Source of the DNA: Polynucleobacter sp. Adler-ghost
Lineage (GTDB): Bacteria; Pseudomonadota; Gammaproteobacteria; Burkholderiales; Burkholderiaceae
DNA: 64,000 bases
NCBI RefSeq assembly: GCF_018688495.1
Contig: NZ_CP061320.1
Span: 1,026,586 to 1,090,585 of the forward strand
Reading direction: 5' to 3'
Position numbers and translations under genes: made by a program. A model generated the notes under the pieces. That model searched no databases. It was not told where the DNA came from and saw only the letters and a program-made list of their open reading frames with translations. Shown piece by piece: positions 55,464 to 64,000 of this stretch (its first letter is position 1; each line of letters starts with the position of its first letter).

Positions 55464-56873
55464 TTAAGAAATCTTACGAACATCAACAAAATGACCTTCA
55501 ATCGCAGCGGCAGCAGCCATCGCTGGGCTCACCAAGTGCGTTCTTCCGCCATTACCTTGACGACCTTCAAAGTTGCGATTTGAAGTGGATGCACAACGTT
55601 CACCAGGCTCAAGCCGATCAGCATTCATTGCCAAGCACATAGAGCAACCGGGCTCACGCCACTCAAAGCCAGCTGCTTTAAAAACACGATCCAAACCTTC
55701 ACGCTCAGCTTGGGCTTTTACCAATCCAGAACCGGGAACAACCAGTGCTAACTTCACATTAGCAGCCACCTTCTTGCCTAGACGATCAACCACCTTAGCG
55801 GCAGCACGAATATCTTCGATACGGCTATTAGTGCAAGATCCGATAAATACTTTATCAATAGAGATATTGCCTAATGGTGTATTAGGCACGAGACCCATAT
55901 ATTCAAGCGCACGCTCCATTGCGGAACGCTTATTTCCATCGCGCTCTTTTTCAGGATCTGGAACGCGATCACTGATAGCCAAAACCATTTCTGGCGAAGT
56001 CCCCCAAGTCACTTGAGGAGCAATTTCTTCTGCACGCAGTTCAACCACAGCATCAAACTGCGCATCTAAATCAGAATGTAGGGTGCGCCAGTATTGCAAA
56101 GCATGACGTAAAGCCTCGCCTTTGGGGGCGTATGGCCTACCTTGAATATATTCGATCGTGGTTTCATCAACTGCCACCAATCCGGCGCGTGCACCTGCTT
56201 CAATTGCCATGTTGCAGATTGTCATACGACCTTCCATGGACAAGCTACGAATAGCTTCACCTGCAAACTCAATGGTGTAGCCAGTTCCGCCTGCAGTACC
56301 AATCTTGCCAATGACTGCGAGCACAATATCTTTCGCAGTAGAGCCGGGCTGGAGGCGTCCATCCACCCTCACCAACATATTCTTGCTTTTTTTCATCAGC
56401 AAAGTTTGGGTAGCTAGTACATGCTCAACTTCAGATGTACCAATGCCAAAAGCTAGTGCGCCAAAGGCACCATGCGTACTAGTATGTGAATCACCACAGA
56501 CCACAGTCATACCCGGCAAGGTTGCGCCTTGCTCTGGTCCAATGACATGAACAATCCCTTGACGGGTATCGTTCATTTTGTATTGCGTAATACCAAAGGC
56601 ATCGCAGTTTTGATCTAGCGTATCTACTTGCAACTTGGATATAGGGTCAGAAATCCCCTCAGAGCGATCCGTCGTTGGAACATTGTGATCAGAAACAGCC
56701 AAATTGGCAGAGATTCGCCACACTGGACGGCCAGCTAAGTTAAGCCCCTCAAAAGCCTGAGGGCTTGTTACTTCATGCAATAACTGACGATCTATATAAA
56801 TCGTGGCCGTGCCATCTTCCTCAGAATAGACGACATGGTCATCCCACAATTTGTCGTAAAGCGTGCGTGACAT
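55464..56873 (-). CDS. leuC: 3-isopropylmalate dehydratase large subunit
   Basis: A 469-residue aconitase-like enzyme. The [4Fe-4S] ligands are in GSCTNSR and [22 protein letters not shown] is conserved. It isomerises 2- to 3-isopropylmalate with LeuD. It starts 20 bases after gltA. Confidence 0.97.
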   Translation of the reverse strand: MSRTLYDKLWDDHVVYSEEDGTATIYIDRQLLHEVTSPQAFEGLNLAGRPVWRISANLAVSDHNVPTTDRSEGISDPISKLQVDTLDQNCDAFGITQYKMNDTRQGIVHVIGPEQGATLPGMTVVCGDSHTSTHGAFGALAFGIGTSEVEHVLATQTLLMKKSKNMLVRVDGRLQPGSTAKDIVLAVIGKIGTAGGTGYTIEFAGEAIRSLSMEGRMTICNMAIEAGARAGLVAVDETTIEYIQGRPYAPKGEALRHALQYWRTLHSDLDAQFDAVVELRAEEIAPQVTWGTSPEMVLAISDRVPDPEKERDGNKRSAMERALEYMGLVPNTPLGNISIDKVFIGSCTNSRIEDIRAAAKVVDRLGKKVAANVKLALVVPGSGLVKAQAEREGLDRVFKAAGFEWREPGCSMCLAMNADRLEPGERCASTSNRNFEGRQGNGGRTHLVSPAMAAAAAIEGHFVDVRKIS

Positions 56874-56893
56874 GAATACCCTCGAGAACTTTT

Positions 56894-58207
56894 TTATTTG
56901 CGGACAGAAATATTGGGAACTTTTCGCGAAGTTTCTCCAACGTATAACTGACGTGGACGACCAATCTTGTATTCAGGATCAGTGATCATTTCCTCCCACT
57001 GAGCAATCCAGCCAACCGTTCTCGCCAAAGCAAATACACAGGTAAACATTTCAGTTGGGATGCCCAAAGCGCGCTGTACGATTCCAGAGTAGAAATCTAC
57101 GTTTGGATAGAGCTTGCGGCTGACAAAATATTCATCTTCCAATGCAATCTTCTCAAGAGTCATTGCTAGCTTGAATAATGGGTCATTCTCTAGACCCAAT
57201 TCTTTTAATACTTCATGGCAAGTTTCACGCATCAGTTTTGCACGTGGATCGAAGTTTTTGTATACACGATGACCAAAGCCCATCAAGCGAACACTGGAGT
57301 TCTTATCCTTAACTTGAGCAATAAACTCATGAATCTTATCTACACCACCACTAGCCTGTATTTCATTGAGCATCTCTAAGCAAGCTTCATTTGCTCCGCC
57401 GTGAGCAGGACCCCAGAGACAAGCAATACCTGCAGAGATAGCAGCAAATGGATTGGTACCAGAGGAGCCACACAAACGCACTGTTGAAGTTGAGGCATTT
57501 TGCTCATGGTCAGCATGTAGAGTAAAGATGCGATCCAAAGCGCGTACCAATACTGGATTTACTTTGTACTCTTCGCAGGGTGTTGCAAACATCATGCGCA
57601 TAAAGTTGGCTGTGTAAGACAAAGAGTTATCTGGATAGATAAATGGCTGCCCTACAGAGTATTTATAAGACATTGCAACCAAGGTTGGCATCTTGGCAAT
57701 TAGACGAATCTGCGCAATTTCGCGTGCCTTAGGCTGACTGTAATCAATGGCGTCATGGTAAAAAGCTGCCATCGCACCAACTAAGCCAGTTAATACAGAC
57801 ATTGGGTGCGCATCACGACGGAAACCGCGCAAGAAAAATTGCATTTGCTCATGAACCATCGTGTGATGCATGACCAAATTCTCGAAATCTTTTTTCTCGG
57901 TAGCATTTGGCAGCTCACCATTAATGAGTAGATAACAAACTTCCAAGAAATCGCAGTTGTGAGCAAGATCTTCAATTGGGTAGCCGCGATAGAGCAACTC
58001 ACCTTTATCACCATCGATATAGGTAATTTTGCTATTACAAGAGGCTGTTGATAAAAAACCTGAATCGTAAGTGAACTTGCCGGTTTGACCGTACAGTTTA
58101 CGAATATCAATTACATCAGGACCCACTGTGCCTTTGTATATTGGCAAGTCGATATCTGGTGTGCCGTCCGAAAACGATAATTTTGCCTTGATGTCCGATT
58201 CAATCAT
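56894..58207 (-). CDS. gltA: Citrate synthase
   Basis: A 437-residue type I (hexameric) citrate synthase. Catalytic histidines are in [11 protein letters not shown] and [13 protein letters not shown], with the Asp in the C-terminal part near YSGIV. It follows sdhE by 82 bases, which contain a candidate promoter. Confidence 0.97.
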   Translation of the reverse strand: MIESDIKAKLSFSDGTPDIDLPIYKGTVGPDVIDIRKLYGQTGKFTYDSGFLSTASCNSKITYIDGDKGELLYRGYPIEDLAHNCDFLEVCYLLINGELPNATEKKDFENLVMHHTMVHEQMQFFLRGFRRDAHPMSVLTGLVGAMAAFYHDAIDYSQPKAREIAQIRLIAKMPTLVAMSYKYSVGQPFIYPDNSLSYTANFMRMMFATPCEEYKVNPVLVRALDRIFTLHADHEQNASTSTVRLCGSSGTNPFAAISAGIACLWGPAHGGANEACLEMLNEIQASGGVDKIHEFIAQVKDKNSSVRLMGFGHRVYKNFDPRAKLMRETCHEVLKELGLENDPLFKLAMTLEKIALEDEYFVSRKLYPNVDFYSGIVQRALGIPTEMFTCVFALARTVGWIAQWEEMITDPEYKIGRPRQLYVGETSRKVPNISVRK

Positions 58208-58243
58208 TTCTAATCCTTAGTCATTCAAATTGATGATTACTAC

Positions 58244-58271
58244 ATTATGTGATCACGCATCTAAACTACAA
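58244..58271 (-). promoter_or_regulatory. Candidate promoter of gltA
   Basis: On the minus strand TTGTAG (58266-58271) and CATAAT (58244-58249) are 16 bases apart in the 82-base sdhE-gltA gap. The -10 is good, the -35 weak. It would start transcription about 30 bases before the gltA ATG. Confidence 0.35.
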
Positions 58272-58289
58272 CTGCAACACCATGCTGAA

Positions 58290-58559
58290 TTATTTCTGTC
58301 TCAGCTTTTGTAAAACCGCCTTAAAAGACTCATCTTGAGACTCTTTTTCCAATCCCACCACAGAATCCTTGCGACCAATCAATAGGTCCATCAAGTCATT
58401 GTCTTCTAAAGCTAGTAACTGACTCAATACCTTTCCATCCTCCACGCTCAATTGAGAACCATAGCGCTCAAAAAAACGCTGCAGAATAAGATCATTTTCA
58501 AGCAAACCCCTGCGGGCATCACTCTTTAAACGATATAACTCTGCATTACCGAGGGTCAT
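58290..58559 (-). CDS. sdhE: Succinate dehydrogenase flavinylation factor SdhE
   Basis: An 89-residue protein with RRGLLENDLILQRFFE near 16-31; the RGxxE motif contacts SdhA and is needed for covalent FAD attachment. It overlaps sdhB by four bases (ATGA), so production is tied to the complex. Confidence 0.93.
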   Translation of the reverse strand: MTLGNAELYRLKSDARRGLLENDLILQRFFERYGSQLSVEDGKVLSQLLALEDNDLMDLLIGRKDSVVGLEKESQDESFKAVLQKLRQK

Positions 58560-59260
58560 ACTGCCCTACGAACCATTAATTCCTTAATCTTGCCAATTGC
58601 CTTGGTAGGATTTAAATGCTTAGGACAAACGTCTACGCAGTTCATGATGGTATGACAACGGAACAAGCGGTATGGGTCTTCCAAGTTGTCTAAGCGCTGT
58701 GCTGTATCTTCATCTCGGCTATCTGCAATAAAGCGATATGCTTGAAGCAAACCAGCTGGGCCAACAAACTTATCTGGATTCCACCAGAAAGATGGGCATG
58801 AGGTTGAACATGAGGCACATAAAATGCATTCATATAAACCATTCAACTCTTCACGCTCTTCAGGACTCTGGAGTCGCTCTTTCTCTGGAAATGGATTGTC
58901 ATTTACCAAGTAAGGCTTGATGGACAAGTACTGCTTGAAGAACAAAGTCATATCGACGATCAAGTCACGCACGACTGGCAAACCAGGCAATGGACGTAAT
59001 GTAATGACTTTGGGCAAGGTCAACATATTAGTTAAGCAAGCCAATCCATTCTTACCATTAATGTTCATTGCATCTGAGCCACAAACACCCTCACGACATG
59101 AGCGACGATAGGAAATGCTTTCATCTTGTTTCTTTAGAGAAATCAAGGCATCCAACAACATACGCTCGCCAGTTAATTCAAGCTCATAGCGCTCCATACG
59201 TGGCGCCGCATCGGCATCTGGATCGTAGCGGTAAATTTCAAATACACGAATATCACTCAT
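58556..59260 (-). CDS. sdhB: Succinate dehydrogenase iron-sulfur subunit
   Basis: A 234-residue protein with ligands for three clusters: SCREGVCGSD and the distal CLTN for [2Fe-2S], CILCASCSTSCP and CHTIMNCVDVCP for [4Fe-4S] and [3Fe-4S]. It carries electrons from SdhA to quinone. It is 17 bases after sdhA. Confidence 0.97.
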   Translation of the reverse strand: MSDIRVFEIYRYDPDADAAPRMERYELELTGERMLLDALISLKKQDESISYRRSCREGVCGSDAMNINGKNGLACLTNMLTLPKVITLRPLPGLPVVRDLIVDMTLFFKQYLSIKPYLVNDNPFPEKERLQSPEEREELNGLYECILCASCSTSCPSFWWNPDKFVGPAGLLQAYRFIADSRDEDTAQRLDNLEDPYRLFRCHTIMNCVDVCPKHLNPTKAIGKIKELMVRRAV

Positions 59261-59277
59261 TTTTAATTTCTCTTCGC

Positions 59278-61056
59278 TTAGAAAGTACGTTCTTTAGGAG
59301 GGAAAGACTCAACAGTCAATGGCTTCAAAATCACCGGCTTGTAATCCAATCGATTACCTTCGCTATACCAAAGTGTGTGCTTCATCCAGTTGTCATCATC
59401 ACGATGTTGATGATCATCATGTGAATGCGCGCCACGACTTTCAGTACGCGCCGCAGCGGAGATCATAGTTGCATTTGCAGCTTCAATTAAGTTAGCAACT
59501 TCTAAGGCTTCGATACGTGCTGTATTAAAAATCTCCGATTTATCTTTCAGCCATAAGTGCTTAGCGCGCTCAGTGAGCTTGGCCATTTGACGAACACCCT
59601 CGTCCATCAACTCTTGATTACGGAATACGCCAGCATACTTCTGCATCGTTTTACGAATATCGTTTGCAACGTCTTGCGCATACTCACCAGAAGTCGAGTT
59701 ATCCAGAGCAGCAATGCGAGCCAAAGTTTGCTCGCCAGCATTTGCAGGCAATGGTTTGAATTCACGCTTCTTAAGATCCATGGCAACAATATGGTTACCT
59801 GCTGCACGACCGAATACCAATAAGTCGAGTAATGAGTTCGTGCCCAAACGGTTTGCACCGTGAACCGATACACAGGAGCACTCACCAATGGCATAGAGAC
59901 CATTAACGATTTCATTGGGTTTGCCATTCGCTGGCACAACAACTTGACCATGAATGTTAGTAGGAATACCACCCATCTGATAGTGAATGGTTGGTACAAC
60001 TGGAATCGGCTCTTTAGTAACGTCAACGTTAGCAAAATTGATACCGATTTCATAAACTGAAGGTAAACGCTTCATGATGGTCTCAGCACCAATATGCGTT
60101 AAGTCGAGGACCACGTAATCGCCATTCGGGCCACAACCGCGCCCTTCTTTAATTTCCTGATCCATGCAGCGCGATACAAAATCGCGTGGCGCTAAGTCTT
60201 TATAGGTAGGTGCATAACGCTCCATAAAGCGTTCGCCATCTTTATTACGCAAGATGCCGCCTTCACCACGACAACCTTCGGTCAACAACACGCCTGCACC
60301 GGCTACGCCAGTTGGGTGGAATTGCCAGAACTCCATATCTTCTAATGGAATGCCCGCACGTGCTGCAAGACCCATACCGTCGCCAGTATTAATAAATGCA
60401 TTTGTCGATGCATCCCAAATACGACCAGCACCGCCAGTAGCCATCATGACTACTTTGGTTTCTAAAATATAAACTTGGCCCGTTTCCATTTCGAGCGCAG
60501 TTACCCCAACGACATCACCAGCATCATCACGGATGAGGTCAAGAGCTAACCACTCAACGAAGAAATTGGTTTTTGCACGAACGTTTCGTTGGTACAAGGT
60601 ATGCAACATGGCATGACCAGTTCGGTCAGCAGCAGCGCACGCACGCTGAACCGGTTTCTCACCATAATTGGCCGTATGACCACCAAAAGGACGCTGATAA
60701 ATCGTGCCGTCTGGATTGCGGTCAAATGGCATACCGAAGTGTTCAAGCTCATAGACAACTTTTGGAGCTTCGCGACACATAAACTCGATCACATCTTGGT
60801 CGCCTAACCAGTCCGAACCTTTGATCGTGTCGTAAAAATGATAGTGCCAGTTATCTTCACTCATGTTACCGAGGGAGGCACCAATACCGCCCTGGGCAGC
60901 AACGGTATGTGAACGTGTTGGGAAAACCTTAGTTAATACCGCAACATTCAAGCCAGCTTCTGCTAACTGCAAAGAAGCACGCATGCCCGAACCACCTGCA
61001 CCGATAATTACCGCGTCGAAGCGACGGCGTGGTAACACTTTTTTAATCGCGGTCAT
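59278..61056 (-). CDS. sdhA: Succinate dehydrogenase flavoprotein subunit
   Basis: A 592-residue flavoprotein. FAD-binding GAGGSGMRAS is near 20-29, and the FAD-linking His in RSHTVAAQGG near 48-57. Active-site blocks HPTG and GANRLGTNSL follow. The ATG at 61056 (MTAIKK) is chosen as the longer frame would overlap sdhD. Confidence 0.96.
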   Translation of the reverse strand: MTAIKKVLPRRRFDAVIIGAGGSGMRASLQLAEAGLNVAVLTKVFPTRSHTVAAQGGIGASLGNMSEDNWHYHFYDTIKGSDWLGDQDVIEFMCREAPKVVYELEHFGMPFDRNPDGTIYQRPFGGHTANYGEKPVQRACAAADRTGHAMLHTLYQRNVRAKTNFFVEWLALDLIRDDAGDVVGVTALEMETGQVYILETKVVMMATGGAGRIWDASTNAFINTGDGMGLAARAGIPLEDMEFWQFHPTGVAGAGVLLTEGCRGEGGILRNKDGERFMERYAPTYKDLAPRDFVSRCMDQEIKEGRGCGPNGDYVVLDLTHIGAETIMKRLPSVYEIGINFANVDVTKEPIPVVPTIHYQMGGIPTNIHGQVVVPANGKPNEIVNGLYAIGECSCVSVHGANRLGTNSLLDLLVFGRAAGNHIVAMDLKKREFKPLPANAGEQTLARIAALDNSTSGEYAQDVANDIRKTMQKYAGVFRNQELMDEGVRQMAKLTERAKHLWLKDKSEIFNTARIEALEVANLIEAANATMISAAARTESRGAHSHDDHQHRDDDNWMKHTLWYSEGNRLDYKPVILKPLTVESFPPKERTF

Positions 61057-61060
61057 TGAA

Positions 61061-61426
61061 TTACACTTTCCACAAAATTTGTACGGCATAGGCCGCACAG
61101 GCTACGAGATACAAAACAGTTAACACTTGGAGTGTTAGACGAATGCTGACAGGCTTGATGTAATCCATCCAGATATCACGAATGCCAATCCAAGCGTGAT
61201 AGAACAAGCTGATGAAAAATAACAGTGTCAACAGTTTCATGAACTGGTTACTAAACAAGGCGGCCCAACCTTCATAAGTTGCACTACCAGTGATGCAGTA
61301 ATCCACTAACAACACGATCGTAAAAACTACCATCACAATGGCCGTGGCACGCTGAATGATCCACTCTTTGAGGCCGTAATGGGCGCCAACAACTAAGCGC
61401 TTGGGTCCAATTTGATAAATAGGCAT
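61061..61426 (-). CDS. sdhD: Succinate dehydrogenase membrane anchor SdhD
   Basis: A 121-residue membrane protein with three helices. FYHAWIGIRDIWMDYIK near 75-91 holds the haem/quinone-site histidine. It is 4 bases before sdhA and 24 after sdhC. Confidence 0.94.
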   Translation of the reverse strand: MPIYQIGPKRLVVGAHYGLKEWIIQRATAIVMVVFTIVLLVDYCITGSATYEGWAALFSNQFMKLLTLLFFISLFYHAWIGIRDIWMDYIKPVSIRLTLQVLTVLYLVACAAYAVQILWKV

Positions 61427-61450
61427 TCGATTTCCTTAATGAAGAAGTGC

Positions 61451-61870
61451 TTAATACAAGCCAAAAAGTTTGAGGCCAACAATCGCGGTTAGAGCAAGAC
61501 CTAAGAAAAACACAAAGATCGCAGAGCGATTGGCATCAGCCTTTTCAACGCCAATTTCCAAATCCAACAAGAGATAGCGGATTCCGGCACAGAAATGGTG
61601 CAAAAAGGACCAAATTAATCCAAGAAGGATGATTTTTACAAGCGGATGACCAGTAATTGCCTGAAAGGTTTGATAACTCATCTCAGAAGCCAAGCTTTGA
61701 TCTAAGAGATAAAGCAAGAATGGCAACATCAAGAACAGTGCTGCCCCGCTGATGCGGTGAAGAATAGAAACTTTCCCAGCCCAAGGAAGGCGGTACTTGA
61801 TTAACTGAGCAAGACCAATGTTACGGTAAACAGGTCTATCTTTTTTTACATTTTGCTGTGCGTCAACCAT
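61451..61870 (-). CDS. sdhC: Succinate dehydrogenase cytochrome b556 subunit SdhC
   Basis: A 139-residue membrane protein with three helices. SILHRISGAAL holds the conserved quinone-site Ser and Arg, and LHHFCAGIRYLLLD carries the haem ligand. ATG at 61870 (MVDAQQ) is preferred over an upstream TTG. It leads the sdhCDABE operon; the 141-base upstream gap holds no hexamer pair I would trust. Confidence 0.93.
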   Translation of the reverse strand: MVDAQQNVKKDRPVYRNIGLAQLIKYRLPWAGKVSILHRISGAALFLMLPFLLYLLDQSLASEMSYQTFQAITGHPLVKIILLGLIWSFLHHFCAGIRYLLLDLEIGVEKADANRSAIFVFFLGLALTAIVGLKLFGLY

Positions 61871-61977
61871 GGGTAATCTCAATCTTTCGGTGGAGGTTCA
61901 GTGTGGTTTTGTTGTGTTGCAACATATTCTATTAGAAACCTAGGGATGGTGGGGACTTTTTAGCGTTTAAAGGGGTT

Positions 61978-62443
61978 AAAAACTGGTTTTTACTGATTTT
62001 GAGTGTACTACCTAGTTCAATTTATTGTCGTAATGCTGGCCATTAGTGTCATATCTTGCGTGCCGAATTTCTACTGGTTTATTCCCGTAGGTGAAAGCCA
62101 CACGTTCGACAGAAAGTAAGGCGGCGCCTTCGGCAACTTGTAGGTATTTTGCAAGCTCTGGGCTCGCCAGGACCGCCTTGATTTTTTCCTCCGCCCTAAC
62201 CATATGGGTGGCATATTCACACTCATAAAAGGCATACATTGGGCCAGACCAAGCATTGAGCATCTCCAGATTTAAGCCTTTAAAGCGGGCCTCTGGCAGC
62301 CATATTTCTTCAAAAACGATTGGTCGACCTCCAGAGCTTTGCACTCGGTCGATCCGAATAATCGAATCACCTGGCTTTAACTTCAGCAACTGAGCAATAT
62401 GGGGATCTGACTGGATGTTTTCACAGGCTAAAAACTGGTTTTT
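61978..62443. repeat. Two exact copies of palindrome TAAAAACTGGTTTTT
   Basis: The 14-bp palindrome AAAAAC-TG-GTTTTT occurs at 61978-61991 (upstream of sdhC, just beyond the gntR stop) and at 62430-62443 (inside gntR). The preceding T is shared, giving 15 identical bases. Symmetry suggests a dimer-binding site, and the neighbouring GntR regulator is the obvious candidate. A chance repeat is not excluded. Confidence 0.4.
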
Positions 62444-62749
62444 CAGGTGTAACTTCTCGCCAGAATCAGGCTCTAAACGCAAAAAGCGATATTGGAAGTC
62501 TTCCTCTTGGTGGGTTGCTACAAAGGTGCCCTTACCCTGACGACGTATTAGCAAGTTTTGGGCAGCTAATTCATCAATAGCCTTGCGAACAGTCCCTTGG
62601 CTCACTGCATATCGCGCTGCAAGCTCCATCTCGCTGGGGATTGCATCACCAGGCAACCATTCGGAGGCCTGCAAACTCGCCAGAATCATGGCTTTAATTT
62701 GCTCATAGAGCGGACTAAATGAGGCAATTGGTTCGGATATAAGGGACAA
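62012..62749 (-). CDS. GntR-family (HutC type) regulator
   Basis: A 245-residue protein with an N-terminal winged helix (SEMELAARYAVSQGTVRKAIDEL near 40-62) and a C-terminal UTRA effector domain. It sits between sdhCDABE and the divergent mdh gene, so it probably tunes TCA-cycle genes. The ligand is unknown. Confidence 0.9.
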   Translation of the reverse strand: MSLISEPIASFSPLYEQIKAMILASLQASEWLPGDAIPSEMELAARYAVSQGTVRKAIDELAAQNLLIRRQGKGTFVATHQEEDFQYRFLRLEPDSGEKLHLKNQFLACENIQSDPHIAQLLKLKPGDSIIRIDRVQSSGGRPIVFEEIWLPEARFKGLNLEMLNAWSGPMYAFYECEYATHMVRAEEKIKAVLASPELAKYLQVAEGAALLSVERVAFTYGNKPVEIRHARYDTNGQHYDNKLN

Positions 62750-62794
62750 ATTAGCTCCAGGACAACTTATGTTGGATAAAATTGAGGCTTATCT

Positions 62795-62814
62795 CATATC
62801 TTATATAAGACATG
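62795..62814. promoter_or_regulatory. Candidate GntR operator between gntR and mdh
   Basis: CATATCTTATATAAGACATG is a 20-bp palindrome with a perfect 12-bp core TCTTATATAAGA and one mismatched pair outside. It lies 45 bases from the gntR start and 83 before mdh. A second imperfect inverted repeat, GTGTAAATGGA/TCCATACAC, follows at 62822-62844. Confidence 0.55.
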
Positions 62815-62828
62815 ATTGACAGTGTAAA

Positions 62829-62857
62829 TGGAAAGTCCATACACTTGAATGGATAAT
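62829..62857 (+). promoter_or_regulatory. Candidate mdh promoter
   Basis: TGGAAA (62829-62834) and GATAAT (62852-62857) are 17 bases apart, with the start expected near 62864. A consensus TTGACA at 62816-62821 is also present but lacks a good -10 at 17 bases. The repeat at 62822-62844 overlaps the promoter, compatible with repression. Confidence 0.45.
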
Positions 62858-62897
62858 AGAAAAAATAGTTAATTAACCTCAACTGGAGTTATTAGTA

Positions 62898-63887
62898 ATG
62901 GCAAAAGCCCCAATGCGTGTTGCAGTCACCGGTGCAGCCGGTCAAATCGGATATTCCCTCCTCTTTCGTATCGCCAATGGCGACTTATTGGGCAAAGATC
63001 AGCCAGTCATCCTTCAGTTACTAGAGATTCCAGACGAAAAAGCTCAAAAGGCCCTTGCTGGCGTCATGATGGAGCTTGAAGACTGTGCTTTCCCATTGTT
63101 GGCAGGCATGACAGCTCACTCCGACCCAATGACAGCATTTAAAGATATCGATGTAGCTTTGTTGGTTGGCGCACGTCCACGTGGCCCCGGCATGGAGCGC
63201 AAAGATTTGCTCTCAGCCAATGCGCAGATTTTCACAGCGCAAGGCAAGGCATTGAATGCCGTAGCCAAGAAAACAGTCAAAGTATTAGTAGTTGGCAATC
63301 CAGCAAATACGAACGCCTATATCGCCATGAAATCGGCACCAGATATTCCTGCGAAGAATTTCACGGCAATGCTCCGCCTAGATCACAACCGCGCTCTCTC
63401 ACAATTAGCTAGCAAACTGGATAAGCCTGTTGCTGATATCGAGAAATTGGTGGTTTGGGGTAACCATAGCCCGACCATGTACCCAGACTATCGCTTTGCG
63501 ACCATCAATGGCAAGTCTGTAAAAGACAGCATCAACGATGCAGCATGGAATAAAGATACATTCATCCCTACTGTAGGTAAACGTGGCGCCGCCATTATTG
63601 AAGCGCGTGGCCTGTCTTCTGCAGCATCTGCAGCTAATGCCGCAATTGATCATGTGCGCGATTGGGTTCTCGGTACCAATGGTAAGTGGGTCACCATGGG
63701 TATTCCATCTAAAGGCGAATACGGCATTCCTGCTGAAGTAATCTACGGCTATCCAGTAGTTTGCGAGAATGGCGAATACAAGATGGTTGAAGGTTTAGAA
63801 ATTGATGAGTTCTCTCGCGAACGCATGAATCACACGCTCAACGAATTACTTGAAGAGCAAGCTGGCGTTAAGCATCTTCTCTCTTAA
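62898..63887 (+). CDS. mdh: Malate dehydrogenase
   Basis: A 329-residue NAD-dependent malate dehydrogenase. [11 protein letters not shown] at 11-21 binds [18 protein letters not shown] is the mobile loop with catalytic arginines, and [11 protein letters not shown] holds the catalytic histidine. GGAG 9 bases before the ATG. Divergent from gntR. Confidence 0.97.
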   Translation: MAKAPMRVAVTGAAGQIGYSLLFRIANGDLLGKDQPVILQLLEIPDEKAQKALAGVMMELEDCAFPLLAGMTAHSDPMTAFKDIDVALLVGARPRGPGMERKDLLSANAQIFTAQGKALNAVAKKTVKVLVVGNPANTNAYIAMKSAPDIPAKNFTAMLRLDHNRALSQLASKLDKPVADIEKLVVWGNHSPTMYPDYRFATINGKSVKDSINDAAWNKDTFIPTVGKRGAAIIEARGLSSAASAANAAIDHVRDWVLGTNGKWVTMGIPSKGEYGIPAEVIYGYPVVCENGEYKMVEGLEIDEFSRERMNHTLNELLEEQAGVKHLLS

Positions 63888-63899
63888 GGATTTATGCAC

Positions 63900-64000
63900 A
63901 TGAAGCAAACCCTTCTCATCGCTAGCTTAGTTGTAGCCGCCCTGTTAGGATCCGCCCCAGCTGCTGCTAGCGAAGAAGTATCCACTTGGACTTGTAGCGA
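63900..64000 (+). CDS. Secreted protein, N-terminal part only (partial)
   Basis: Thirty-three codons are visible before the window ends. They encode a Sec signal peptide (KQTLLIASLVVAALLG) with a likely cleavage after AAAS. ATG at 63900 has AAGGA 9 bases upstream; ATG at 63894 is in frame but only 3 bases from it. It is 12 bases after mdh and may be co-transcribed. Not identifiable. Confidence 0.7.
   Translation, partial: MKQTLLIASLVVAALLGSAPAAASEEVSTWTCS

Noticed and set aside
59068..59424. Long open frames on the strand opposite to sdhA/sdhB and other core genes
   Set aside because: They are shadows of conserved genes: no ribosome sites, no family motifs, and composition explained by the codon pattern of the true gene.
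61978..61991. Terminator for gntR
   Set aside because: The palindrome AAAAACTGGTTTTT has only a 2-base centre and A-T arms, so it would not form a stable RNA hairpin; a DNA-binding site is more likely.

Overview
The window looks like a stretch of chromosome from a free-living betaproteobacterium of the Burkholderiaceae, most like the freshwater genus Polynucleobacter. That placement is inference: it rests on moderate GC (mid-40s by eye), very short intergenic gaps and gene orders typical of beta-proteobacteria (mltG-tmk-holB-tatD; selO-msrB-yciB-bolA-ppiC; mdh/gntR-sdhCDABE-gltA-leuC-leuDB-asd-fimV-truA-trpFBA-accD-folC-dedD-cvpA-purF-metZ). No prophage, insertion sequence, rRNA or CRISPR array was seen, and no gap without a gene exceeds 300 bases.

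Layout. 1-600: the end of gltX, then a tRNA cluster (Ala-GGC, Glu-TTC, Asp-GTC) with a promoter and a good terminator. 600-2070: a lipoprotein M48 protease and an unrecognised secreted protein. 2170-6783: a LysR regulator divergent from gcl-hyi-glxR, which turns glyoxylate into glycerate; a palindromic LysR-type box lies between them. 6794-8390: a YqiA-like esterase and a DUF3108 protein. 8424-13421 (minus): a small K+ channel-like protein, then mltG-tmk-holB-tatD-ankyrin. 13420-21385 (plus): ygfZ, an NRDE protein, selO-msrB-yciB-bolA-ppiC, gloA, an acyltransferase-like gene and DUF1289, with one thioesterase on the minus strand. 21390-26582: an ABC-F ATPase, a queuosine-precursor transporter, glutaryl-CoA dehydrogenase, mnmH and a thioesterase.

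The main accessory locus is 26611-37890, on the minus strand. An ArsR-type regulator (soxR) leads soxC-D-Y-Z-A-X-B. A less standard tail follows: a secreted DsrE-like protein, a periplasmic metallo-beta-lactamase-fold protein, a small cytochrome c, three YeeE/YedE sulfur transporters and a small rhodanese/phosphatase-like protein. Together they predict periplasmic thiosulfate oxidation with import or handling of sulfur species. Divergent from soxR are modBC (molybdate uptake, without modA) and a high-potential iron-sulfur protein. SoxC needs molybdenum cofactor, so the neighbourhood makes functional sense.

40272-62749 is one long minus-strand run of core metabolism (methionine, purine, folate, fatty acid, tryptophan, leucine, aspartate-family and TCA genes) with almost no gaps. 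A GntR regulator sits at its head, divergent from malate dehydrogenase. The last gene, a secreted protein, is cut by the window edge.

Most genes are well-known families. The best candidates for something less described are the tail and control elements of the sox locus, the repeated palindromes near the HiPIP and gntR genes, and the entericidin-like lipoprotein inside the leu genes. I did not find a clearly novel multi-gene system.
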